Shown here in pieces: positions 1-13,100 of a stretch of DNA of 64,000 bases. This DNA is from Balanoglossus misakiensis (lineage: Eukaryota; Hemichordata): assembly GCA_040954595.2 (NCBI GenBank), contig CM082577.2, positions 7,316,001 to 7,380,000 of the forward strand, written 5' to 3'. Both the position numbers and the translations under genes were made by a program. The notes beneath the pieces were generated by a model. It was not told where the DNA came from. It searched no databases and saw nothing but the letters and a program-made list of their open reading frames with translations. Numbering within the stretch: the stretch's first letter is position 1; each line of letters begins with the position of its first letter.

Positions 1-1121
1 CACCATTTCCGTCGTTTATGCCACGAGGTTGTTTTCACACCTCAGATTGTGTGAAAATCGATTGTAATCCTAGAAATGTTTTTTGAAAATACAGTGAACA
101 GATGGACTGCTGCACACCTAAGGAAATCAATATCACATTTTATCTATCATTAGGGACTTTGCAGCAAAATCAATGATGCGGAAATTGTCCTCCAAAGATG
201 CTGTCATTTCAACCGAAATTTACTGTTTTTGTAGACCTCCTAAATTTTCTTTATATATCAACTGATGAAGTTCAGTAGATTTAAATCCCAATTCAAAATT
301 AATCATTGCATCTCAACATGGTTTCTAATCCATTCTATTGTAACTCTGAGATTTAAAGGTTAGATTGGTGTCTTGTTAAAGGCTTACATTTGCAACTTCT
401 CTTCAGTCAGCAAGAGATGTTATTTAACATTTGATTAGCAAGTGATTGTACCTGTGTTTAAGTTAGCCATCACTAATTATACTAATTGCATTAAACTGTT
501 AACTGTTAGCTGTTACTAATTGAATGTTAAATAATTGTGTTGCTGTGTAATCAAATAAAACAGACAGCCTAAATATATTCATTTATGACGTGATGTACAT
601 GTAGCTCTTGCTGGTATGTACTCCATCCTAAGGTAACCAGCAGAGACATCTGGCTGTGAGCAAAACCAAATCCTGGTAATGGCCTATGTCGTTACTGTTT
701 CTTTGTGTAAAACATGAATTCAGCGTCATGTGGAGACCACTGCTTCAGGGTGCAAGAATTTGCTTCTCAAAGAAACTGTGCGCATTGTACATGGATTCGT
801 CACATCGTTACTATGGCAACTGGTCACATAAGGTGACTTGGGGTTCCTTGAGTTTTCAAGCAGTGCATTTTGTTGAGATCACACAGGGAGCGTTTCATAT
901 TGAGATTCTGTTCTCCACTGTATTTGTTGTTTCAATACTTCGCACTGTGCTAGGGGGTCATTATGTATATTAATTTACCTTCACACTGTGTGCCTCTTAC
1001 CAGGTTTACTCAAGAGAGTGAAATTTGCTCGGCACTCCACCGTGTGTTTGTTTCGCAAATTTACAAATGGCCGTTATTAAAATGTACTCTTTTCTGTATC
1101 CCTTTCTGTGTTTTTTTGCAG
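1..1121 (+). other. Intron sequence upstream of first visible TTYH exon
   Basis: The stretch ends in a pyrimidine-rich tract and an AG at 1120-1121, the acceptor of the first visible tweety exon. The start codon and N-terminal ~40 residues expected for tweety proteins are not found here, so this should be the 3' part of an intron whose upstream exon is outside the window. Small open frames at 686-1289 have no family resemblance except where they run into the exon at 1122. Confidence 0.7.
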
Positions 1122-4100
1122 GCAATCACGTTATGGGCGGCAGTGCCGATCGCCTGGCTGTTCCTCTCCTTCGTCTTCTACCTGATCTACTTCTGCTGCT
1201 GGTGTTGCTGCTGCCGCAATCCCAAAGGGAAACAGAAGATACCCTGCCACAAATGCATGCTCATATGCTGTACGATACTTTGCCTGTAAGTATGCGCTAG
1301 TGCTACACTGACAGTACATGTAACGTCAAACTGCACACACACACAGTAAGAGAATGAAAAATGTCAACATATGGCCTAAAAAATGATATCCAAAGTTGTG
1401 ATCAAAATTTTGGTTTTTATTCAATGGTCAGTTTTATCTTGTCATCATACTGCACCAGTTTGATTAAAGGTATACGGTCACATATGGAAAATTTGCTATA
1501 GTTACCATGGCAAATTGAGATCTAGCCAATCACTGATTTTCAGTGGGTGGCACACGTAAAAAAGAACGCCACCATATGTTCTTTAGAACACTCAAATACT
1601 CCATTTCAGCCATATATGGGCGTATGTAAATTGGAGGTGACTGTATACCTTTAATTTGAGCGCAGTAAACTGCTGTATAATTCTTTGGAGAGGATTGACC
1701 TCAGAGCTAGACTTTGACAAGACCCCTGTGACACTCAGGGCTGGTGTTGAGAACTGCCTTGGGGACGGTAACTAAGTTAAAAGGTTAGAGCGTATAAACT
1801 ACTTTAACTACCCATCTAAATTAAAATGTGATAAATTGTGTGAGTTACAATGGGGCTGAGTTAGAGCAGTAGAAGCTTATATACTGTCTATGGTTGAACT
1901 CTAAATGTCAACAAAGATCTTGATGAGAAATATTTGATGCTGTAAAATAAATCTAATGGCGTTGCCAGAATACATGTACAAGAATTGTAATACAAATGAT
2001 AAATGTGTCTTTTGACCTTGTTTAACAAAATTAATACATCTACTTCGCTCAGAAAATTAACTGCATTTGGTCTGTCATCAGCAAACTAACACTACTTATG
2101 TGGTAAATGTATAAATGTGTGGTTTGGCCTTGTTCAACAAAATTGACTCTCTCAGAAAAAATTGGTCCATTTGGTTTGTCGCACGACAGATCTGTCACGT
2201 TTATGAAAAACAAAATTATTCATGTGAAAATCCCACCCACACTGGTTGAAACCTGAAATTTCTCCAAAGAGATACATATTCAGATGTGTCTGGGTTTGTT
2301 TCTCATTTATTTTGTTTGAATAAAAATGAAATTCACCGCCATGCGACAGCGTTTGGGATGTATCAGGTGACTGGGTGATGTAAATGTTTAGTTCCCGCAT
2401 GCGTCAGAGCGGTCACGTCGCAGTCAACCACAGTGGAATTGAATTTCGTCTTCTGTATGTGCGCGCGCAAATAACATCGCACAGAAATACAATGTAGTTC
2501 CGTGCGGTAGCGTGGAATTCACTACAGAAGAGCATTGCGCGAGGACGTTTTCTGGAGGGCCCTCGCCCTCGTCGCAAAGCATGCGCCACTGCCCCCTGCA
2601 TCAATTGCGAGGCAATTTCTTGGTTATTGGTCTGGAAATTACCCCGTTGGCTTATCACTGCAGCTGGATTGCGTCCAGATGCGTCTCGAGCGATATCTGC
2701 GAGGACCAGCTGCATCGCCGTCCACTGGTCATAAATATTTTGTAAGAGAGAGGAAATTGAATTTTACAGCTAATTTTGATTGTCCGTCAGTGAATTTTAG
2801 TGTCTGTAATCTGTTAGGGATGAGCTGTGTTCTGCCAGGCTGGTCTGATGAGTGTCTTTTTCAAAGCTAGGATCAGAGAGCACTGTAGGAATGAAACCTA
2901 TCAGGTCGTAAAAAAAAGTAGGCCATTTTGCAAATTATCTGAAAGGTCTAACACAGGACACAATCACTGAGAATATCTAGGTAATATCAAGGTATATGTA
3001 GCTGCTTCTTGCAAATTACCACACCTGAATATTTGAATTATCCATAAATCATATACATTTTATATGGTGCTCGTGCATGGACTTTCAAAAATTATCCAAG
3101 AAAAGGTGTATGGTTGGCAAACAAGTCCTAGCATAGGACACAATCTCAGATGAGCACTTGAGTTTTGGTGACTCTTTCCCGCCCGTCTTCTGAAGTAGTT
3201 ACGCATCTGGTGATGTCATGACTGTATTCCTGAATGTTCGTTTCCATGACGATGGCATGAGAAAGTGACGAGGTGGAACTCTGTAGAGTCACGCTCGATG
3301 CCTGATGTCTTTCTGCAAATCGACGCCGACCGTAGAGCGAGGACCTGGTCATCAGACGTGAGATCAGTTTACGTGGTCTGGCTGGCTTTCAATTGCGTGA
3401 TGTTCAGACAGCATTCTGATGCCGCAACTAGATTAAAACGATGAGTCTTGCTGAATTCTTGCCGACTAAGGTGCCGGCGTGGCGCTTTCATTATCACACC
3501 TTGTGGTTGCAATCAGCGTATAATTTAATACAGGTTTAAAGTAAATGATGATTTATTGAATCGACCCGGTTCAAAGTCTTTTACCCATACTGCTGTAAAG
3601 TAAGCGTCGTAGCGATACTCTGACCGGTACTTCTGATAAAGTACTAATGGCTAGATTTACATGCATTGAGGTGATTGTACTTTAACCCAACAACACTGTT
3701 TAGCCTTTTGCATTCAGATTTTAAATCTAAGGATAGAACTCGGAGGAACAAAATTGACATTGACATCTGCTCGATATCAATCAAAATTGTGATCTTCAGA
3801 TGTCACACATGATGTGTGTGTGCTCATGTAGTGTATGTGTACTAACTTGCATCTGAAATACACAGCCATTGCCACTCCCAAGGTTTTTAACCTTACTGCT
3901 GCTGTACATGTTGGGCCATTCAGTTTATGCAGACTTCAGTCGGCGTGGGTTGCTGGATCTTAAAGCCAGACAGGCCTACTTGATAACTGATTTAGAGCAG
4001 ATATGATTTCTTGCAGTTTATCAAGGACTACTTGAAAGCATTTTTCGGTATCTTCTGCACTAAATCAAAGCCAGCAGAACAAATAAATTTGATGTAGATG

Positions 4101-7100
4101 TATGTGTTGGCATTTCAAGCTAGACAGTTACATGCAGCAGAATTTCGGAAATTTCCTTCAGCAAACCACGGAAACCACTTTGGTGCGTAATCCTGCCCAA
4201 CATGGCAGAGACAGGATAAAATCTGCTCATCCACTTCCAGCGATGACTACCCAGCAGATGAATTTGTCGTCTTGAAGTTTCTTCCGACTGCAGATGCTGA
4301 TTGCCATGGCAACCTACGTTTTGCATCTACGCTGCAAGTCGGCACGCTCAAAAGAAATAAAATTTCCAAAGATGTTTCATTTCTGTGGCATCACAATGCT
4401 GGTGTTTGAATAATACATTTCAATTCCGTTCACGTTTTCCGCTGAAACTGACAAGAAACTGCCTCCTCCCTTGTTGACCTCTGGTTGGAAGCTGCACCAG
4501 TTTCTTATACACAGAACCCTGGGCATTTCATTATGGGCATACATATTAATATGCTTGCAAGTCAGAATGTACAGATTGCGTGAGTGAAAATTCTCATCCC
4601 TGTACATAATGAGTTCTGATAAAAATTTCATTCTGCGTTTACCATCCGTCGCTATCGTTGAAAGTAGAATTTTGTTCTGAAATTGAAAAACAAACTGTAA
4701 TGCATCCAAGGAAAGCTCAGTCTTCAATCGCCATTAAAGTGAGATTTTCACATCACACAAACTCAAAAAAATTAACATTGATTTTATAAAGTGTGGCAAA
4801 TGCCATAGTCATGCTTGCCTTTTCTATATGATAAAAGAACTTGGCAAGTGTCATATTTCAGTAATCCAATCACCATGTGTGATGTAAACCTTGACATCTT
4901 AATCCTGTAAAACACAGGTAACCTCTGAATGAATCTGGTACATAGACAGATAATCCATCCATTGTTTGTTTACATGACATTCAATGTATACGTGTGCCCT
5001 GGAAATATAATATACTGTTTCAGTGTTTGCACCGACATAAATAAATTGTTCCCTAATGATTTATCGCAGGATATGTTGAGATCTGTAATATGCTGTGAAT
5101 AATGGTGCTTGTATTTTGTAATGCTGCTAACACACCGGAGCTTATTCAATTTGCTCTGTTGAAATATAACCAGGTTGATTGATTCTCATGTGGTTGTCTG
5201 CATTTCTGATTGTCTTTGTGGGCAGTTTTGATTCTGTACATAACTATTCGTAGAACTGCATAAAAATTGAGATTTTATATTTCAAAGTGTGTCGTCTGTA
5301 GTGTGATTTACTAGTTCAAGATAACATATGCTGTAGGGACAAAAAAAAAATAATAATGGCGCACCTATGAAATAAAACTAGAGTTTTATAGGTAATGAGT
5401 TTTATGGGTACATGTAATCAGGCCTGCAAGCAATCTTATAGAAGGGAGAGCTACTTAAAGAAATACCGCAATTACAGGGTGTAGTATTCCCAGTCATTGT
5501 CAAAATCACTTTGTAAAAGCTAGTAATATTGCCAAAGGTGGATTGCATCGATATGCACGGAGACTCACTGATAATCAGCGGGCCTGGCGGGAGAGATTTT
5601 CCCTCATTGGCTTATCTGTGTTGTCTCTTTTTTCGATCTTCCTAGGGGAGCCATTGGTGTCGGTCTCTATGGCAACCAGGTGATTGCCGGGGGAGTCAAG
5701 AAGTTTTCAGAGGCTGCAGAGGAGGCCAATACTACAATTGATGACATAGAGACAAAGGTAAACTGGAGAACCAAAATGGGGTCAGAAATCTGAACACAGG
5801 ATCAGTCAAGGAATTTGCTATGGAGCTGAAGAACAACACTGTGCAGGAAATGTCTGCAGTCGAAATCACATCGAAATATTAAAATGTGTTACATAGTTAT
5901 GATGGAAAATTTTTGTCAAGTTTTGATGAATCATATTCGGTCTCATTGTACTAATAAATTTAATTGTTGGACTGTATTTCCTAGTTGTGGAACAAATCTG
6001 GCTTTATTTTCCATAAAAGCGCGGCACTAGGAAAAATTGATTGGAAACTGGTATATGCAATGCTGATACATTATTGATGGGCAGTGACCTTTGATGGTAT
6101 TTGGGACAGAAAAACCTGACTTTTTTTCCTGGCAAGCTACATCTACAGATGTTTACAGTTTGAGTTGATTTGCAATTTCAATTGATTTTACTAGGTCGCG
6201 ATAATAGACACAACTCTCAGCGATGACATGACGCAGTGCGTGGAGGATCTGCAGGCGATGTTCAAGCAGCCGCGGGGAAACGTCACAGTTCAAGAGAAGC
6301 TGCTGCAGCTGAACGGCGAGATGCTGATGTGGATAGAAGACGCGGCCAACAGCATAGTCAATGTCCAGGACGAGCTGGAAGACGTCAATTTGGACGTCTC
6401 CGTAATAGCGGTGGATCACTACGAGTTCTACAGGTATTTGTCCTAGTGCTGTATTGCACTGCATGTACGGTACTTGGCTAAGACCCACGTGATATTGCAG
6501 GGTACTCATTGACCTAGAAGAATTTTTTGAAAGCGTTGGTACACAGAGAAAAAGTAAAACATGTGTACATGTAGCTCCGTGTGTTTTTATCTCTGAACCT
6601 GAAACAGAAGTACGAGATTGCAGCCACATAGTACGCAGAGCGCCATTGGTTCAAAACCTTTATTGGCAAGTGCAGCGATCATTAGGATGCATGGCTTGCA
6701 GACACGGACAGCGCCAGAATACAGAAGTGAATCTCGCTTTCTGTATGCTATCAGTGTATTCCCGAAGTGAGCGATTATACCGGTTCATAGCTGTATAATA
6801 ATTGTGCCGACGCCTTTGGAACATGACAATATATCATGCATGGACTGGGGAAAGAAGAGGATTTATTAGCATACAGTGCGCAATCGCATTCAGTAGATTT
6901 GCATTTTACTCTCTCGCGCCTCGATTTAGCGAACAACGCATATTTGAAATGTAGCTTCAAGATGGAACTCATAAACTTTGGAATTAGAACTCTAGCGATC
7001 CCATCTAAGCTCATCAGTGGAGTTGTGGGAGAAGGTATTTCCCACCTGAATGAGGTAGATCGCTGTGCTTGTGACAAAAAAAGAATCATGCATGGCCATT

Positions 7101-10100
7101 ATCAGACTCATTCAGAATTCATAGAGTCAATCAATCAGTCGAGAAAAACGACAGAGGGAAAGTTATTTATTTCATGTTTTGTTCTGTATCTGCATTTGTA
7201 GATGGCTGGTGACCATAATCGTCTTGGGCTGGGAGGCACTGGTGTGCATCTTGGTGTTCATCGGAGTGGGCAGAACCTCCAGATGCCTTCTCTTTGTGTA
7301 AGTACTAATTACGGCGCACCCTGCGTTACTCTCTGCACAGCATTTGAAGGCATGGCCCCAGTCAACCATAGCATCTAGGGCAAGTGTGGACAGACGGAAA
7401 GTGTGGACAAACTTAGAGTTGTCAGTAATAGACAATACTGTCATCCCGAGTCGAAAGTGGCCAGTTAATATGCAGAAAGATTTAAGATGAACACAGATAG
7501 ATATAAACAGTTCGGCTCTCCGAGGGGGCAGCGTAATAATGAAATTTGCCTCAGAAGACTGGGTTTTTGACAACTCAAGCAATTACCAAGACATATAGCG
7601 TGAATACGGGAGTTTAAAACCTGCAGCCAAGCAGGTGCAATCTCCACTTAACGCCACCAATGAAAATTGATGTCTTTTAGCAGAGTAGCAAACCGTGTAT
7701 TTGGCAGAGATATGCATCATTAACCAGGTGGGGGCGGGCGGCCCAGTAAATGACACAGATGCCGTGACATTTTTTTGCAAGAGGTACTAATTGCAGTGTC
7801 CCCTGACAACCGGAGTCAGCCCTGTACAGGGGGGGCCACAGCGTATAATTGTACCCGGGGGAGACGACCCTAGAAACATCGCCAGTCTGACCTTAGTGTT
7901 CGTACTTGTGTATTTCAACATGGATGAGATCCTGATAGACGTGTAGTTTATCAAATGCAGGAATGCTTTTATGCAAACCTTGGCTGAGAAAAAGAGTTCA
8001 TCCCTCATTAGAGTAACGTCATGTTATTAGATGGCTTTCTTAAGCAGTGTTCTTTGTACAGGCACTGACAAAAAACTGAAACCGGTCGTCCTCAAAGCCG
8101 CTTTGCTAATGTCTTTGATGAGACTGCCTACCTGATAAATTTTGTAACAGATTCACTGTGGATTGAATCCATCCATGAATGAGTTCAACCTTTCGTAGGG
8201 TAAACAACTGTGTTCGCTTTCTAAAGTAGCCTAGTATTATTCCCGAAGTTATATTTATCGCAGGATGATAAACTAGGGGGAATCTCGCATGCAAGACAAC
8301 ATCCTATTCCTAGATAAATGACATCCTGCAAAGACAGTGGAATATCCAGCGATATTTCCATTTAAATTTAAGATGCCAATAAGGACACGTACACAAGCAC
8401 ACACACACACGTTTTACACGGTTTAGAACGTGATAAGCATTGCATTGTGCCCCCACTTTGACCAGATTAACGACTCGCTTTCAATTTTATCGACAGGGCG
8501 GCCGTTCTGGGACTGATAACTTTAATCATCTGCTGGACCACATTAGGAGCAGAAATCTTTTTAGCGCTGGTAAGATATCAGATACGAGATCGGAGAGAAA
8601 AAAAAAAGTCTGTCGTGGGATGTTGTTATGCTTGTAAGCCATGTGCCCGTCATTAGCCACGGTGGTGATGGACAGGGGAGAGGAGTAGATATGATAGTCG
8701 CAAACAAAAGCTGTTAAAGATTTTGGTTTGAGATACATGTGACACGTACGCATGCATCAGAGGCTCAGGTGGTTTTGTCTCAGCGCTGTACTAGAACACT
8801 ATGAGGCAGCGCCAGCGAGAATTCGTCGCAGACTGGAAATTACGTTGAAAGCATTCAATCCTACAAGAGATGGTATCCTGCGCTGAATACTTTTGTTAAA
8901 TCTATACATGGATTTCAAAAAAATGTAATCCCTCCATTTTGGCCCTCTTTTTGTGTTGTAATGATCCGCGGGGCTCTGCCACAGTTTCGAAATCAATTCA
9001 TCAAAAGTTCGAACAGCTGCACCCTCCATTAGATGTCGTAAAATGGCGATGCAGTGGTGATGAGAAAGCACGAAAATCGGTGCCATCATGAAAATGGAAT
9101 TTCTCCCATGATATAACAAAGAATTCAGGAAGAATATTTCCGTAAAACGTGCCCCTTCCTTAATGTGGGTAGTGACCTTAAAAGTGGTCTTGGTGGAAAT
9201 GATTATTTTGGGGGGAATGCGTGCCAGTTCCTGCGGTATAAACCAAATTTTATGCAGATTTTCACAAAGATGTTCAAATTCCTTTCTCAATTACATTATT
9301 AAACCGAACAACCTGCAGCAGCCTTTTTAAATGTCTTCATTTCAATTCCTGTTAATCGGCCCTTGTACTTGTTGACTGAAGTCCTTTTGAATGTCAAATT
9401 TAACTTCAATGCAAAGTGTGTCTAAATTATTATGCGTAAATGTCAAGTGTTGGTCAGTTTTGATTAGAATTCCTCTTGCAATCTCGAGTCCCCATTTTGA
9501 TATATTGCTGTGCAGGTTCCTATTTTTAACTGCCATGCGAAAGTACCAAGTGTTGTAAATTTTTATCACAGCGCCCAGACTGTGATTGCAAAAACTTGTC
9601 TACCAGGATTCTGAACGATAAACACGTCAATTATTTCTCTCTCTCTCTCTGACATTTGTCTGCTAAATATCTGATCAGCTGAAACTGCTCATGTCTTTTA
9701 TTTGCTTAGACTTGCTGGGTATTTGTGACCCTTTAAACAGTCTTATTTGTCTCGTTGGTGTTTTATCTGGCATAGAACACGTCTCCAATCTTCCCTAAAT
9801 ACCAAATTGTCCCTGAAGAACCATGAATGGCACGACAGGGACCCAAGTTCATTGCCACCTTCTCTTCAACGCAGCCCAAGAATTGATAACACTGCTGTTC
9901 ACTGCCCTCCCTGTCTTTCCGGGGTTTAAAACAGCTATGTAATACAAGGATTTCCAAGGCCAGGCCAACCCTTTTCAAAACATCAGATTTATATTCACAC
10001 AGTTAGGGAGCTCTAGTGCACTCGGCAAAATAGACTGTATTTTCTTTGTAAAATGTGGTGGCCATGACACTGGTGAAAAGAGAACTCTTTTATTTGGCTG

Positions 10101-13100
10101 GGAGGGACTTTCCGGTGATAAAAAAGCAATTTATGATTAATGTGAAAAATGTCTCCGTGTTGTTTCCTTGCCTTTAGCGCTATTTTTATATTTCATAACA
10201 CCGTAGATTTATAAATCATTAGGTATTCATGAAACTCACATGGGTGACCAGACATGATTGATGGATCGGATGAAATGAGGAAATATTTTGATGGACTCAC
10301 TTTGCTCTGTCACGCAGCAGTGTGCGAAAACTGATGCTGTTGTCGACATAACCACACAGACCTTTTTTATCAAACCCTCGAAAAAAGAGTTTGCCCGGCG
10401 CATTAAGCTGACAACTCACTTCGCTGTCTCCTGGCAACGTTTTTCCAAAATAGACTATCGGTTGTAAATAGACAACTTTTATGTTCCAGGAAACGTCTCT
10501 CTCACACTGGGCTAGTGACAGGCTCATCACTTTTCCTGTCTGTTTTCATGTACTTTTTTTGTTTTGTTTGATGATATTAAAAGCATGTCAGGTTTTTGTG
10601 TGTGTGCATGCCATGTCTGTATTATTCCACAGGAACTGTGAAGTGATTGTTTTATGTGAAAAGGACTTGCAACATTAACGTGATGTTGGCAGAGAATGAA
10701 TAACTTTCCTGTGTCTTTATGATATTCTCACTTATCTACACATTGCAGAATTCTGTTTACAGCATTCAGTGATTAACAAATATCACATGTAGATTGTGTG
10801 TTTCTAAATTGTCTGACAAAAAAAAAGATTTTATTTACTCTCGATGTTGAAAGATTTATTTCCTGTTTGTATCTTTCTCAGGGCACCAGTGATTTCTGTG
10901 TACAGCCAGACACGTACATTTTAAGCAAGGTCTCCATATTTCCCGTGGATGAAGGTATGTTACCCTGGCGTGTTTTGATGTGTGTTGATGGGGGTGTTTT
11001 TTGTGAAAAGTCTGATGCTGTGTCATACAAATGCCACCTCGGTATTTGTACAGTAGATTCATGTAATGCAACAAATGTGTCATACATATACATGTATGTA
11101 TGAATACTGTTAAAACACTTTATTTTCGCGAGTCAAAATTTTCGCGATATCGAGAGCGGCCACTGTTTCGCGAGTATTAATTTTCGCGTTTTCTTATTTC
11201 ATTCACTGCATCGTTATCTTCAAAAAAAATTTACGCGACTTTTTATTTTCACGCTATTTTGGCTCTCGCGTATTTCGCGAAAATTTATTGCTCGCAAAAA
11301 TAAAGTGTTTTACAGTATGTATATGCATAATACAGTAGATACATGTACATGTATACAATATATGTATCATATGTGTAATATGTACATGTACGGTATAGCT
11401 CAGACAGAATTCCAGTTTAATAATGATGCACCAATTGGTGTGGTTAGTATCCCAGAGAAAAGGTAAATTTTTACTGTTGATGATGTTGTAGCAACATCGA
11501 TATAAAAAATCTAAAGAGCTCTAATGTATGCAGGATCATTCAGGGGGCACGACCCTTGTATCTGTCACCTGTTCCAGTGTTGGATAGATAACATTAATAT
11601 CAGTCCTGTGCAAGACATCCATCCCATGTATTAATGATTTCTCATCTAAAGTCTTTTAATTCAGAATGACGTCCATAATGTAGTTCTCTGCATGTATTAT
11701 TAAAGTGAGCTTTCAATGTTTAGAAACATTCATCGTTTGTCATCATATCTGATCAGTGGGATGCTGGGACTATAACTCTCAGTGGGGTCCTTGATTAGTG
11801 TACACTTGCTGTGTTATATATTTTGTTGATCCCTGGAGTGGGTGCTGCGCGGCTGGCCAGCCTCTGGAAAGAAGATAATTGCAGATCTGTTTGAGGTTCC
11901 ATCAGTGAAATATAAGAGCCGTGTTTTACGTGGAAACATAAATAAATATGGGTCTTTGTTTTTAATGAAAAGACAGCCGTGGTTATTCATTTGGGGGATA
12001 TGAGTAACTGTGGCGGTTCTGTTTATCAGCTGTGTGGCTGGTGTGATGGCAGGAGTTTTCTTTTGAAAGAAATAAAGTAAGACAAGGAAAAGCTTTTTAC
12101 CTAGTGTTTAAATATGACAGAAGACCTTGTGTCATTTTCATGATTGCAAATGCATCACATTTATTTATCTGGACACCTGGCAAAGGCAGATTCATAATAA
12201 ATAGCGTTAATTTTGAGAAATACTGACTTATGGTGGCATGTAAAAATTCAGTTGAAGAAAAAGCTCAATGGTGTATCACTGACTGACAGAGTTCTAAGAA
12301 CTGGCTGGGACAATTAATTTCTTTTCAGAACTGACCTCGAAATTGCTCGGTGGAAATGAAACCTAATAAAAGACACTTTGTGTTAGTTTGTTGCCTCAGG
12401 CCGATGGAAATTTAATTTTCTCCAATGATAACAAATATAATAAAAGCGATGAAAGGGAACATAGAGTTTCATCGCACAGGTGTTGATATAGGTTTCCATC
12501 GAGGGAATGTTTTGTGATTATTTCCAGAGATTACTTGTGCGGTGAGTTTTTATCAGCACGCACCAGCGATATTTGGCCCATTTTGTGGATGCTTGTTTTG
12601 TGACAAAATTTTACATAAATAGCCAGTGTCTCATTTTTTGCTGAATTTTTAATTTGAACTTTTGCTGCAGTCGTTCGCTCGCTCGTGCGTCACGTCAGAG
12701 TCACCCAGACTCCATTAGTGACGGTGGCCTCCCCCCGGCAAATAAATGTCCCCAATAATGACAACCAGGCGGATGCTTAAAACTCAGGAGACAATTACAG
12801 AGAGGAGCCATCAGGCAGATATTTTCTGTGCATCACACAGTGTTGCCACTGTCTGCCTTTTCAAATAGCAACATGGTTGCTATGGCGATGCACAGAATTA
12901 AAGTCTGGATTCATTGTGATTGCTGCAGGGTGTAGTCCCCGATGAACAGAAAAAATGTTCAAATTCAGAATTTTTTTTTCGCTCTCAACGCTAGTCGCCT
13001 TGTCCCCAGTGGTGTCACGGACAGTCGAAAATCACTGTCGCTTTCAACGTAGTTTTTCCATGTTTCGACATTTTTGCAGTCTTTGGGGAAATAAAATTGG

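Noticed and set aside
6153-6629. 158-codon minus-strand frame
   Set aside because: It is the shadow of TTYH exon 6195-6433, whose plus-strand reading is clearly tweety.
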